The position numbers and the translations under genes were made by a program. DNA of 64,000 nucleotides from Lates calcarifer (taxonomy: Eukaryota > Chordata > Actinopteri > Centropomidae): assembly GCF_001640805.2 (NCBI RefSeq), contig NC_066852.1, positions 9,470,194-9,534,193 on the forward strand, given 5' to 3'. Below the pieces are notes generated by a model. That model did no database searches. It had not been told where the DNA came from and worked only from the letters and a program-made list of their open reading frames with translations. This document shows, in pieces, positions 47,253 through 61,700 of this stretch (within the stretch, counting starts at the first letter, position 1; each line of letters starts with the position of its first letter).

Positions 47253-50200
47253 CAGCGAGCCGCATGACCAATCATTGGACCTCTCCGCGGACCTTTTCCC
47301 AGGAGAGCCTGCCCCCTCCTGGTCTAGCTATTTCTACTACTGTACCATTTTATGATGATAGTTTCCGTTGCCATGCTGGCCGTCTCCCAGACGTTGACAT
47401 GGCAACGGGTGGCAACGAAGCATCATTTGATTATGGCAAGAAATCCACGTTTCTTTTTCTTTGCCTGTGGTTAAGTTTTTGCAGCATATGTATACCTATA
47501 TCTATAACCCCCTTCATTCATATTTTTGAAAAATTAACAAATAATAGATTTTATTAATCTTGCGAGTTTTCAGCAAACCTAATCAGGTGTTTGATTCTGT
47601 GGATGGAAGGAAGTCTCTTACAGTAGATTAGTCTCACGCTTATATTGTTTAGGCTTTGCTACGATTTTACATTTACTAAGAAAATTCTCCTTTTTTTCCT
47701 TCTTTTCTTTTATCTTAATATCCAGACATGTATACCATGTAGCAAGGCAACTGCAGTTCTCAAAGGCTGTGTCGTCTCTATTCTGATTCCTCTCAAAAAA
47801 AAAAAAAAAAAAAAGATTGATTGTTGAGGTTGTTTGAACCTTGTAAACTCTTGTAGTGTCGTAGTTGGAACTATTTATCGGGATATGTATACTCCAAAGT
47901 ATAGATAGTAGGATTGTGATGCCCTTTGACTGGCCCTTTGCTGGTGCTGTTTATTGTTTGAGCTCACAATCGTGTGTGTGTTTCTGTGTGTGGATATGGA
48001 CGTTGGTCTGCCACAAGATAAAAAAACAGTAAAAATTTGAAATTGGATTTTATCCTAAAGATTCCCTTCAGAGATTTTTGGAAACCTTCTCCCCTCTGAG
48101 TATTTGTAGTGTTTTGTGGTGGAACCTTTAAACCTTGAACTGCGTTTGTTTGGCTAGAGTTTACAGCTATGTTCCCTCTTTTTAATTTTTTGTTTAAGTT
48201 TTTCAAATTTAAGGTAATTGCGGAGGAAGCCATTTTGTTGGAGGATAATCACGTCCGCGCAGGTGATTTGTTAATTATCTACGTAAAATGGGCTACAAGT
48301 GGTTCTGCTTTCCCGGTGTTGGAGAGGGGAAGCAGGCATAACCACAGGTCCCTAGAGGAAAAAAAAGTATGTGCATGAACAATGCTTTCATTTAAATTTA
48401 CTGTGTCTGTTGGTTTCTGAGTTTACTGGCAGGGAGTCACTTGACAGGGACATGCTATAACTACTTAAAGCCATATTCTCTTTTTATTCCACACTTTGTA
48501 AGAGTAGTCTGTCGTTTGGCTTGAAGTGTTTGCATTCAGTGCCACTTAAACTGGTAACCTCTTGTACCGTGGGTTCTTCAACCTCTGAATGCAAACGTAC
48601 ACCAGCCAGCCTCAGGCAAGGCTGCATCACTGAATACTTGTCGAACCGGCGGTTTCAGTCATTTGTCCGATGTCTTGTACATTTGCCCGTGTTGTTGAGG
48701 AAACATTGTCTTGCCTTTTCAGATTATAGCTAACCATTGTCAATCGTCCACGAAAATATTTGCTGTATTAAAACTGTCATTTTAAATGAAGACACACCAC
48801 TTGACGCACAAAGGAAGTGAGCTAATTAACATGTTTGTGTCATATAGAAGTGCATGTCATTGTGCAGCTGCAGCGATGCAGCTAGTCGATTTAGTTGTTG
48901 GAACCGCACTACCACCGTTCTCCTCTGATACTCTGCTGTTCAGTGAGATCCCGTTGATCTGTGTGTCCACGGCACAGGAAATGTTTTGGTTCGTGGTCTG
49001 TTTTGTCAGCTGTTTGGCAGTAGGTTAGAGCAAACACAGTTGAATTAGTTAGAGCAGAATCTCTGCATGGGACCTGGCGGCTCACAGTTGAGGTCTACAA
49101 AATAAAAAGCCAGGGCTTTGTAAGGACTTAAGAAGCCATTTCCCATCCAAATAATACTTGTTGTGAGTCACATCCACACACATACTAGGCTAGTTGGATT
49201 TACTTTCCAGAATGTTTGAATTGTCAAGGATCGTCACATGATCCGCTCGTTTTGGGTTCGAGTTTTAGTTCTGCTAACTGGAATTTTTGAGAGGTTCTTG
49301 TTACTTGACCAACATCTTTCTTCGTAACAGCCTTTACTAACTGACAGGTTATTTTTCTTTATGCAAAATGTCAAGGGCTTTTGGCACTCCATCCACAGTA
49401 ACCCGAAATGACCCAGATTTCAGTTGTGTTGCCTTAAATTAATGATTTAATAAATGATGGACCAGTAGATGATGCTCTGAGTGTTCCTCTGGCCCATGGT
49501 TTGCTCTTTCCCCATCTCCACACCACAGTGTAGGGAAGAGGCTCAGATGATGCTTTCCTCACTTGAATGCTAATAATACTTTCTTAGACATACGGGGGCT
49601 CCTGTATGCCTGCAGTCCCCTGTTTGCTTACGTCTTACCCGGAAGCTGGTCCTCAATTCTTTCGCTTTTGAAAGCCCCACGTAGACTCCTAAACTTTCTC
49701 TTAAACTAGCGATGGGCACTGTGGTGTTGTTACCCTAAATGTTTAAACCATGGGAAGACCGTGTCATGCCTCTAGAGAAATGTATTAAAAATACACCACA
49801 CACACTACATAAAGACATTCAGAGAGGAACAGTCAGACATTAATTTCCTGGTCCATTTAATACAGCACAACCTGAAATTTTCTGCTGCAAAACCAAATTG
49901 ACCATGCTCTTTTACATATATGTCTTTGTATACACATGCAATGTATTTTGTTGCATGTATGTCTGAGTATGAGACCTATGGTTTTATCCATGATATGCTT
50001 GATCTATGGCTTAGACACTCTTATTAACCATTAAGAGATTTAAAAGACAAATATGGTGCTATCGGACCTCATATTGGGGTGGTCACATCTCGTGACTGGT
50101 CATGCGGACTCATTGATCATATCATACTTAAAGATGCTACATGTAAGATTTTCTCTCAGTACATTGCTGTGAAGAGAGTCATGACGGCACATTTTAAAAC

Positions 50201-51323
50201 TGAAGGATGTCTGTCACCGATACAAACAGTAGCCCCAAGAATTTCTGCTTTCGTTAAGTCTGGCATGGGTGATTGTGGGATCAATTCCCTATGGGAAAAA
50301 CATAGATATTGTTAAACATACTATAAAGAAGGAAAAGTCCCAGCAGCATCGTGTCATAGGGGCTATGGAATGTACTGTTAATGGCCGTTATAACAATTTA
50401 ACAGTGGTATATTAAGAGAAAATCCTACATGTGTTACCTTTACTATCCTTGATATATGCAGATCTGTTCAACAGGTGTTTTTTGTTTTTCCTACCAGTGC
50501 AAGTCAACACCCCTGCAGGTTTGAAAGGACAAGAAGTCACACGTTAAACCTTCCTTCCCCCTGATTACTCCCGACACTGTGGCCCAACCTCATGGCCTAG
50601 TTTGTCAAGGTGTGATGTGTGTCGTTCGGTAGATAGTGGCAGTAGTTGTGGTCGTTGCCTCTCCCAGGAAGACCGGACGCTGCTCTTTCTGAGCAAGTCC
50701 TCCGTTTTCCTTCTAGCTGCTGAATCGTTTGACCTCTGTAAGGGCAAGGTTTGAAGTGTTGACTAGGGAAAGGTTCCTGTTGTTGAGGCTTTCTGCAGCC
50801 TCTCTTTAACTATGTCGATGGTAAGCATCTCCTATAATGGGACGCAGAGTTAATGTTTTACGTAGAACACGCAGAATATAGTCCTGGTTCTGTACTGATT
50901 TAACTGTTTAAAGCATTGATACCTCATGGGATATTATGGAACGACATTTGTAGTTTGTTGTAGCAGATTGTGTTTTGGTTCCATACCAGGGTTAGAGTTC
51001 AGCCTCAGCATTCCTTGTGTGGTCATTCTCATATTTCGTGGAATGCTCAAGCTCATGTTACCTTCGTATGTTTGACTGAACCAAAGATGCCAGCGGCCAT
51101 GCCCAAATGCTGCTCTTCAGGCCTGGCTTCCTGTCCTTCCAAAAAACACCCCTGCAATTGACAAAATGTTCTTTATGTCTTTTTTTTTGTGCGATTTCTC
51201 AACTGTCTTGACTTATTAAGCAACCCAATTTTTCAATGAATTTTCATTGAGTCTATCTCTGAAGCCGCACATGGCATCAAGGATGGTTAAAAATGGTTGC
51301 AAATTGTTGTTACTTGTTTTGTT

Positions 51324-51370
51324 TATTATTATTATTATTATTGTTAGTATTATTATTATTATTATTATTG
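51324..51370. repeat. (ATT)n microsatellite
   Basis: ATT trinucleotide run with one interruption, inside the inferred ammecr1 3' UTR. Confidence 0.9.
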
Positions 51371-52303
51371 CTATAATTTACAAAAATGAAAATCCCATGG
51401 TGTGCCTCCTAGCTTTATGGGTTTATAAATGTTTTTTTCCCTAAAGACCAGCAGTTATACTTTGTATAAAAGATGGATTTTTCCTTATTTTTTATGCCAT
51501 TAAAGATGAAAAAGCCTGTTTTCTTTACTCTGGACCCAGTAGCTGCACTGGTATACAATCGCACTGATAGATGAATTTAAGAAAAAAAAAAAAAGAATAA
51601 ATGAATCAATAATAATAATGATAATGACAAATGAAATAAGAACTACAATAAACTTGTGTTTGAAACTTTTATTAAAAAAAATTATTTTAAAAAAACAAAT
51701 AAAAAAAAAGAAAATGACTGTTTTTGTACATCAAAATAAATTCTTTTCAAAAGAATATTTTGGATCTAGTTTCAAAATTATTTTAGTGGTTTTCTATGTT
51801 CTGAATTTTTGAGACACTGACTTCTAAGACGTGTCACTGTACAAAATGACTTTTTTCTGTTGCAGTGGCCTGATGGGCTGGGAGGGTTGCCTGGTGTAAC
51901 TCCTCATACCAACTTTTATTTCTTTTCCTTTTGAATTTTGGATCTTTTTTTTTTTCTCTCTGCTTTCGTAACTTGAAAAATGTTGATGGAATAATATGAA
52001 CTGGGAACTTCAAATCCATCCCCTGTAGAGATAGACCCTTCCTCTTTTCCTATTGAATTGCTGTTAGTGTGACGAGACTTGAAACGGGCATTTATTATGA
52101 TAGTATGACTCCAAAAGAAAAAAAACCACAAAAATAAACAAACACAAAAAAAACAAAAGAAAAAAAAAAGAAATTAGCAAAAAAATTGCAAAAGTGGGGA
52201 GGGTTGAAAGAATATATATAGATGGGTTATCTGAGTATGTAAGCAATGGCTGTGAAGATAATGTAGTTTTAAACATTGTTATTACATTTTAAATCATTTA
52301 TTC

Positions 52304-52309
52304 AATAAA
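52304..52309 (+). terminator. ammecr1: Likely distal ammecr1 polyadenylation signal
   Basis: AATAAA on the plus strand at the end of the 5 kb gene-free stretch after the ammecr1 stop. After it the sequence returns to ordinary intergenic DNA. Confidence 0.5.
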
Positions 52310-52330
52310 AAATACAAAATCAACTGAAAA

Positions 52331-55300
52331 GAGAACATGTGTCATTCTATTTCCTTCAACACACACATCCACAGTATTTTTTTAATTATGTGCACAAGTT
52401 GTAGGGCTACTGATGGAAAAACCTTTTAGTTTGTAATTTAAACATTTGAAACAACAGTATGAGGTGTCACATTTAGACCCAGATACCATGGCAATAGTTC
52501 AGTTGTTTGGTGCTAGCTTCATTTGCAGTCAGAATTCACACTCATCTCAATCACATTCTGAGTCAACATGTGGTTAAGGTGTAGTTGAATGCTTGACGGA
52601 TACGATTTCAGTTATTCTCTGTTACAGCCTTAAATAATAGAAGAAGTAAAAAATTAGTTTGATTAGATTGGTGGAAGTGTTTGACCCCAGCAAGTGTTCT
52701 GGCTGTTTTTTCTGAATGCTAAACACATTGTCAACAGTTTTCATTGGAACTATTTTTCACCAAGGAAACAGTTCTTATGAAAACTGTCCAAAGCTGCATA
52801 CTGGGTTAGTGGCAGAAATTTCAGAGACAAATTTATCAAAACCTGGACAAAAAAAAAAAAAAACACCCATCTGTGTCCAGGTATCAAAAAATAACTGTGA
52901 AAAATATAGGAACAGACTCTTTAAATTTGACCTTGTTGCAGTCCCAGTTTGCATGCATCAGTGTATCAGTGCTTTTCTACAGTTATGTGAAATAACTTAG
53001 GGCATCATACTTTTTTTTGATGTGTGAATGAGCAGTAGACCATGCAGGGCACATGCTATTGCCCTAGGCTAAAAATTTTCTGGCTCCAGTAACTGATAAA
53101 GATGGCATTCAGTGCTCAACCCAGAATCAAGCTATAAAATATCCTTTCACAAACCTATGGCATAGACTAAACAAGGGAACTCTTAGTTGCTGGGAAGATG
53201 AGTTTTTTGTGTCACAGCAGCATAATAATAGTAGTTTTGTGACAACATGGCTAACTGTTGATGAAGATCATGTGATATGATCGAAAGCTCTAGAACAGCT
53301 ACTAAACAAATCTTGAGATTGTTTTGAGCTGTTGTAGTTCAATGGAAACTGCCTCTATAAGTGATGTTATACTGTACTGAGGTGCAAAACTACATCACAA
53401 GTGCAACAGTCCTCACACTTCTGACCCAACAATGATGGCTTTGGTCACACCACAATCCAGGTCAGGGCCACAGTGTTTTTATGATGTAAACGACTGGGTG
53501 GAATTACAGCCCGTGTTAATCACAACATTGATAATAACTGCTGTACTGTCGACCTCATGTGAGGTATGGATATAGATAGAACAGTAACACTTTGTGTGAT
53601 GCCTGATGTCAATTCAGATAATAGTAAAAATAACAAAAAACCCCACTGATAATAAAAATACAGCATAAAAAACATAAAAACACAGAATCAGACACTGCCA
53701 GTAAGAGTGTACCTACTTCATCAAGTCATGGTTGTCATATTTTCTCATGCATCTCAAGTGGTATCAAGACATGCAGATTGTACGCTTTTTATTTACCCAG
53801 GTTTTGACATCTTTTCTGTTTCCAAAATGTCTGCCACCAACTGCTTCAGTTCTGACATTTTTGTGAAATACTGTTCTTTACTCAATACTGTAAACTTCAC
53901 AGAGGTAGCAGTCATTGCAAGACTGTTGTACTGGACTGCATTATATCAATCTATTGCTGTTATACTGTTCACTCTTCATGTTTTTAGACATGTTAGCAGC
54001 CAGTGGCAATATCTGTCTGTACACCACTTTGGTTTTGTCTTTAATTTTTTTCATATTTGCTGCCCATGAAGTCAAATTAATCAAAAATGTATGTGCAACT
54101 GACACTGTCGTCATAGAAAGTGTTCATCGTGACATTCTTTGTTTCTGTACTGCATAGACCACTGTGAGGATTAATGGCGATTACCAGTCATACGAAACTG
54201 GAACAAGCCATTAGTTGAAGGTCTGTGCAGTCTTCTTGTAAAGCACATTGCAGGTGATGCATGTTGTTGGTGCATTGCCCCTGTACATTTTACAGCAGGA
54301 TTTATTTTGAATTCCTCTTGTTACTGGATATTAGAAAGTTCTATATTGACTAATGCTGATTTTCTTTTTCTGTATCTTTGTTCTGGTAACAAACCCCTGA
54401 AAACTGTGGCCACGCTGAGCTGCACACATGGCTAATGTGTAGTCTGTGGAGCTGTGAGTGTAATAAGGAGAAGGATCCTCACATGCTCGTCCTGCCTGTC
54501 TGCCAGTCGTAACACCGAAACTGCTCAGCACCACGCCAGGAGAAGTCCAGGCAGGTGTATCTGAAAATACTTTGCTGCTTGTTACATGATATTCAAGGCT
54601 AAGTGCTCAGAGATAGTTGAGTGCTTCAGTCTGATGCCAGCATGTGTAACCACACATGAACCCAGTGCTGGCCTGAGATCAAATAAAGACCAGCACTTTA
54701 TTTTCTCTCCTGAGTCTGCCTCTGGGCTTCCATCTGTCTGAATAAATGATACTGATGAGTGAGTGGAGTTAAAACTGATGTTGTAAAAGCAGTGACTCCA
54801 CCAAGCCCACTCTCAATCTCAATTCACGTTATTTCCACAGGGATTTATATTGTCTTATGTGCCATTTGTGTTAGAAAATGTGTCAACAGTGTCAACTCCA
54901 TTACCCTCCTGTCACTAAATACTCTACATTTCCTCTAGCAGTGGTTATTTCTGACCAAGAGACTGGCTGTTTGTTGTGCTGGAGCCAAGAGAACTACTTG
55001 TACACCAAGTAAGTGAATAGATGCTTCTCAACTGCCTTTGCCTTACATTGAAAAAATAATGGAACCTAGTCAAGTTCATCTTATGAAAGAGACCCAAGAT
55101 TTCCTATGGCTGCTGTAGCGTAGCTTTCTGCATTTACAATGAGCACTTGAAAAGAAGAGCAGCATATTTTAACATTTTTCTCCTCTTAATCCACCGTCAC
55201 CTTGAGGCCTTTTTGCAAGCAGTCGGGTGGTTTTAGGTCGATCTCCTCTCTTGACTGTCTGTAATGATGAAGTGCTACAGGCCTGTGAAAACTCTCTGCA

Positions 55301-55985
55301 GCTCACTTCAGTCGATATGCTGCACTTAAAGCTTTTCACCCTGTCTGGCCTCACAGAGAGGAGTGAACCCAAATGTACAGCACAAAAGCATGAACGCATG
55401 AGTCAGGCAGCAACTTAGCGTCAGTGTCATTTTTGTGGTGTGATAAAAGGCACCATTATTTAAGGAATAGTTCAAAGTTTTGGGAAATACACTTACTTGC
55501 TTTCTTGCTGCAGGTTAGGTGAGAAGATTGATACCACTCTAATGTCTGCTCAGTAAATGTGAAGCTGGAGCCAGCAGCTGGTTAGCTTAGCTTAAAGACA
55601 GAATCCACCAGACAGCACCTTTAAAGCTCACTAAGTATCATGTTATATCTCATCTGTTGTTTCATATTTAGTGTACAGGCATGACAGTAGTATCAATCTT
55701 CTCATTTAACTCTTTGCAAGAGAGCAAATAGGTGTATTTCCCAATAATGTCAAGCTGTCCAGTAACTTCCATTTCACTTTTGAGAGTCACTTGCAGAGCT
55801 ACAAGGCCTGCTCACTGTGCTAATGGAAAGAAAATAGTAATATTTCTTGGCATATCAAGTAACAAAGTATTGCAATTTCAGTATTTGATCTGCACCAATT
55901 CAAAATTCCAAGGTAAGTATTACAAACTATAACTAATATAACAGATACCCTGGACATGGTTAGAAAAGATGCTACACATACACGA
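52331..55985. other. Intergenic region between ammecr1 and tmem164 3' ends
   Basis: No gene is recognised in this 3.6 kb tail-to-tail interval. The longest open frame (53,707-54,069, 120 codons) has no motif and looks like chance. One dispersed repeat (55,455-55,660) is listed separately. Confidence 0.6.
55455..55660. repeat. Common percomorph dispersed repeat
   Basis: The words GGAATAGTTCAAAGTTTTGGG, GAGAAGATTGATACCACTCT and GAAGCTGGAGCCAGCAGC in this order, followed by TTTAAAGCTCACTAAGTATC, form the core of a repeat that I recognise as abundant in percomorph fish. This copy lacks the middle part present in most copies. It is non-coding and its class was not determined. Confidence 0.6.
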
Positions 55986-55989
55986 GGAC

Positions 55990-57299
55990 TTTGGTCAACA
56001 TCACTTTTATTGTCAATACAGCACATACACTCGAACCAATAGAAATACAAAAGTTTGTCTTATCCCTTCTTTACAGCGAAGTACAGTATATGCTACAGTA
56101 ATAAACACATCCCTCATACTTGAAATGTTATACACTCAGACTGACATATTCCAATTCTCAACATCAGTTAATACTCTCTTTCACATGGGTAGTCAATAAA
56201 TGACTCAAAGTGACCTCATGCAGATCATCTGATGCATTTTTTCTCTGAAACTTGTTGCAGTTCTAGTGGTGGAGTGAATATGGGATAACTTGTAAGATTA
56301 ACTTGAGGATCAAGCAACAAATTGTATTCAAGTGTCATTATGCATGAATCCAGCCCAGATACTCGATTTGTCAAGATCTATTCTATCTTGGCAAACATCG
56401 CATTCATCCTATCGACTCACTGAAGTTTATACCTCACTGAATGTGGTCCAATATCACCATAAAATAACAGAGACAAAAAGCGTAACCTCCTTGGCAGAGG
56501 TAATAATAACATCCCAGTGTAGATCCACAAATTCTCATTCATCACTTTAAATTTCAGCATGTAATACATCCTCACGTCCCCTGATTATCACAACTGGAAT
56601 GATCGGAACAGGCTGGAGACACAAAAAAAACGCCAAAGAGGCTACTCACAGCGATGCTTTCATAACCTGTACACGTGTGTAATGCAGTGAGAACAGAGGG
56701 ACACCATAAATAAGTTTCTTTTTCTTCAGTCATGACAACACTGAGGTGATCATATGTGTCAAAACAAAAAATCCTCCAACTAAACAAGCAATAACTTTTA
56801 CGACAGCTCACATTTACGATCCGTTTTGAGACAAATAAAATGGCAGCTTTACCCACTAACATAGATCTAGCATAACTATCACAAAAAGAACTGAAAGTGT
56901 AATAACTGCAGATCAGTAGTGACATTTCGGTGACTCAAATTTTTCTGTCCTTAAAACAGTTTAAAAAAAAAAAGGCAGCTTGAGAAATCACCCGCAAATT
57001 CACTTACGTATTTCTGGAAATTGTATTCCAAAAAAAGGCTAGATCTGGCCAACTCCACAATGCTAACTACCAGCCTTAGAATGCCTATTATGTTTGTGCA
57101 TGCAAGTATGTATGCAAGCCAACTACAACACTAAAAGAATGACACACTGATTCACTGGCCCTGAAATGCTCACTTGTTTCAGTAAAACAGATGGTAAGTC
57201 TTAAAAGATGCATTAAAATGTCGCTTAAAAAAAAATCTGCATGATAAGAGCAGGCATTTAGAGTGAAAGGCTAGGGTCTGTGTGCATCTTCGTGGACAT
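55990..57299 (-). other. tmem164: tmem164 3' UTR (inferred)
   Basis: Minus-strand AATAAA at 56,006-56,011, about 1.3 kb after the stop codon, followed by a GT-containing stretch. No other gene intervenes. The UTR extent is inferred from this signal only. Confidence 0.5.
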
Positions 57300-58700
57300 T
57301 CAGTCAACTTTCTTGCTGCGCAGTCGGAGTGCGTCCAGCAGGTATCTGCAGACGGAACCGGTGTGTTGCGAGAGGAGTGTGAGGACCTTCCCGTGAATGA
57401 GTGTCAGCAGGGTCTGGTGGCCCGTCGCCCAGACCCGGTACCAAGGCCCGTAGAAGGGGTCGGACACGGCCGGGCACAGCATGTTGTTGAGGTTGACCTC
57501 AGTTACCTGGAGGGGAACAGAGACAGACAGGTTGAATGAGCACAAGTCCTAATATGATGCTAATACCAACCAGAATAATAAGCACTACCCAGCTGGATAA
57601 TGAGTTTTTGGCAAATGTCATGGTTGAATTCATTGTAGATATCTTCATAATCATTCATTTCTGCTGGATTTCTGCTCCAAAAACTATCACCTAATTGAGT
57701 GAAGCATGAGTTCAGTCTGCAAATTCTCTGCTTATTTGACTGCAGATATTATTTTAACTGCTTATCATTGATCTCTGCATTTGTGACTGTCTAAGTCTTA
57801 TGCAGACTAGTATGTACAGATTTTCTGTGTTTTCATGATTGTTAAATATTTGCAGGGAGTTGAAAAACAACAGAAAAACCTTCCAACATTACACAGTCCA
57901 ATTCTGTAAAACTGACTTCATGAAACTTGTCATTTTCTATTTCTGTATCTTTCAGTTTTTTGGTCCTCTGATTTGTGAGGCTGCAGTTTGTAGTTTTGTT
58001 AATTAACATTTCAATATCAAAGTATCTTCCAGTCGGTCATAGGGACAGCTCATCAGACCACAGCTAAACACTGTTTCTCCTACAGAGTTTGGTCTTTGTT
58101 GTGACGACAGCTGAGATTTATCTGTGTGCTATAATGCATAATGTTACAGTCAGACAGCCAGTGTTTGGCCTCTTTACCTCTATTAACCTCAGATACCCAC
58201 TTCTAAACTAAAGCTGATTAATTGGTGTCCAACCCAGTATGACTCACCTGTGCTGCTGCCATGCTAATTTGTATTCACGGCAAGTGGACAAAACAATAGC
58301 AATGAGTCACTAAGGAGGTTATTCATTTTGAAGTAACCAGCTGCAGAAATGAGACTTTGAGTTCTAAAAAAATTATGAGGATATATGAGCAAAACACTGG
58401 AGAACTGACTTAGCAGGGGTCACACATGGGCCAACAGTCACTACAAGGCACTTCAAATTTGATATCCTATTAGTGTGAATATGTGTAAACTGTAGATGTT
58501 CATGTACTGTATGCATGCAGATATTAGCTTGTTGAAGATAATATGGTACCTGTGTACAGGTCAGCTGATAAGTAAGTAGTACTGACCTCAAAAATAGATT
58601 GAGCATGGGTGAATAGATGTGTGGGTGTACAGGAGTGGCAAGGACGACAATCTAACTTTAATGTTTAATTTGTCAGCATGCAGGTCGTACCAACACCAAC

Positions 58701-58737
<37 letters not shown>

Positions 58738-61700
58738 TGCACCTGACTGTTTGGGCGTCATCTTCTCAAATCAAAAAAGACTTTTTCCACCTCTTTTTAG
58801 CATAGTTGAAAGTCGTAAGCCTGTCATGTGGTCATGTGTCACTGTCCCAGTGTCAGTGCTGGTAGTGATGCACAAAACTGTCACTACGATTAAATGTCAA
58901 TGTTGATGTGTGACGAATAATGCTGGATTTTTAGCTCTTATTTCATGGGCTATTTGGGATTTTTGTGGTAAAAATAATTAATGAAAAAAGAAAAAACCAT
59001 GGCAATGGGCGAGGCTTCAACGCCTTGAAGCATTTGGGGCAGCCCTAATATTGTGAGAAGAGTATGTGTAATAAGCTAATAATATATGACTCATTATCAT
59101 GTAGCTGTACTAGTACTTAGGTATATTTAATTTTTTGTAATTTAGAATTTTGACCAAAAATACAGATCGATCAATACATCTCTCTGACACAGTGTCAGTT
59201 TTTTGAAAGGACAACTGTGCAGCACTGGATTCAATTTCAGTGTATTCCTGTTGACCACACCTCTACGTCTGAATAAACTGCTTAGCGTTCTCCTTGGAAA
59301 TGAAACCAGTGACTCAAGCGATGACTGCGTGATCCCTGCACACGTGTAATTTGCATAGTGAAATGTCATGTAATGCCCAGCAGAGGGCTCCATCTTACCA
59401 GGCCAAGGACCTGCAGGAAGAGGAAGTGATAGAGGAATAGGATGCCGGTGGAGAGAAGGGCCCACCACATGTCCCCCAGAGGCTCAGGCTTGTACACCCC
59501 TGTGAAAACAAACACTGGTAAAACATCTGGGGTGTATTCCAGAAAACTGGTTTCACAAACTCTGAACTCAACCCTGACCTCTGAGGTGACTAACCCTGAG
59601 ATGGGAAATTGTGTATATTAACTTGGAGTTAAGGGCACGGGTTCTGATGCTACGATTCACCATGGCAATGGGTAGATACAGTAAAGACCAGATTCTCCAT
59701 TTTAATCCAGTGGAGCCAGAAAGATTAATATGTAACATTGCACAGTTATCTTTAAAACACAGCAGCAGTAATAAAAGAAGCTGAGCTGGAGAAACGGGTC
59801 TGCGAGCTAACACTACTACATTTTATTCAGCAGAGTCCAGGAATCCGACTGCTTGTTAGATTTAATGTTTAAATATATTTATTCAGCTGTAACCTGACAG
59901 GGACAAAGTGCTGCTGGAAGCAGAACATAAAAATGCAGATCAAATGGATATGACTTAAGTTTATTTATAGACATGTGATTTAACCACACAGGCTGACCCA
60001 GTAACAGCCTCATGATTTTGGTTTTGCAGTTGAAAGAGTGACTAGGTTATAAGTGAGTGTAAATCAGTCAGTCTCTTCAGCTGCACTACAATCATCCTCA
60101 TTCAGAAATATCGCATTATCTACAATATGATACTAGGAATGTTCCATCAGTGTGACCAATCACAATATGAGTATTGGTTCTTTATAGATCAGTGTTTTGG
60201 GTGTCTAAATTGGTAGATGTTTCAGTGCAGGGGAACTTGTTTGACAACCTGACAGTTGCTCTGATGCCCACACAGTCACAGTGTTATAAAGACAGACAGT
60301 GTATAGATTTTACTGTGAGCTTGGGATGAATCCACCCCTTGTAATATCTGAATATGAGGAAAGAGATCGCTGTCTCTGTCCTTACATTGATGACTGATTG
60401 GTCATAAAAGAGATAGTGTTGGTAAAGACTGGTCTCGGGTAACAAACTAGTGTCCAGCTGTCATTTCAGTCTTCTCCTGACGTAAACGTCTGCAAATGAA
60501 TATGCTCCGATGTGTGCTGTGATATCGACTGTATGAATGACTGAGGAAATGAAACATTTTACCAGACAGCTCCTCCAGGCTCGACAGGAGGAGACAGAGA
60601 GAAACTCAACTCTGGTTTTGTTGAAGAAAATCTGGCAGTTCTGGGCTGATTACGTCTGTAAATCACTCCGGGTTTAACAGACTTAAGTTTTCTAAACCAG
60701 CTTTGTAGAAACCCCCTGAACGGGTGTGTAGGTTAAAGAGAGAGCGAGCACATAGGATGCATCTTCTGTGCCAACTCTGGCCACTTGTTTGTACCTTGCA
60801 CAGACCGAATACTAAAGAACAGAATGCTATTTCCATACACTTCCCTCTTACACTCTGTGACCACAGCCAAACCAGTAACAGGATGTAGTGTCAAACTGGC
60901 TTTTCCTGTTTCCTCACTGCTGGCATTTGCTTTGAGTAATGCCAACAGCGAGGAAGCATCATATATGCACCCATCAGATCAGTTAACTAGAACAACAAAT
61001 GTTTCCTTTAGTTTGCCTCCGGTGTTACATTACTAATGAACAATGGGTTACCTTAGGCTGAGCTCTAATTGCTGTGCTACACCCTAGATAATTCTCTCTG
61101 ACGTTTACCTGACTTCTACCAATTCTAATGCACTACTCTTTCATGTCCTTGTGTTTATACTTTGTCTTGTCTTGTCGTTTCTAAGCTGTCTTTAAACCTT
61201 TAATCATCTCACCTATGTCCTGCTTCACATTTACACCTGGGAGCTGCCCAGTACAACTTCTGCCCTCTTACATTTGCCACTAGGCGATTCCAAGGGAACC
61301 TGGACTGCTGTTTCTAAGGGGAAATACTGTACATGCGTCTGCTGCAGTTTGGGGAAATTGAAGAATTTCATTTATTCAGATAAGTCTTTGTGTCGCAAAA
61401 GTCACTACAGTTGAACAGACAAAGAGAAAACTGGTACCTACAGAGACTCAAATGCCATCATCAAAAGTGAATCCATCCACAGAGGAAAGACATCAAGGTA
61501 TTATAACCTTGCTTTGTAGGAATGTGAACTGTGTTACATCACAGATGTCAAAGGAATGGATACAACGCGGGTGTAGTAAACAAAATAAGTAAGGTCAACA
61601 CCTACCTCCTTTCCTGAAAAGGTAAAGAGGCACCAGGTATAGCATGGAGTGTTGGATGTAGTAGATCTCCTTCTCAAACGGCAGCTGTGGAGAGAAGAGA

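Larger units (their letters stand above)
47253..52330 (+). other. ammecr1: ammecr1 3' UTR (inferred, about 5 kb) with poly(A) signals
   Basis: No coding frame of interest lies between the stop codon and an AATAAA at 52,304-52,309. Earlier AATAAA or ATTAAA words near 51,500, 51,596 and 51,736 could be used as alternatives. The long 3' UTR is inferred from the human gene, which also has one several kb long, and from the lack of any other gene. It contains a poly-A tract (47,795-47,814), an ATT microsatellite (51,324-51,370) and A-rich runs at 51,580-51,720 and 52,110-52,180. Confidence 0.55.

Noticed and set aside
53707..54069. 120-codon plus-strand open frame between ammecr1 and tmem164
   Set aside because: Phe/Val/Ser-rich AT-driven composition with no recognisable domain; probably chance.
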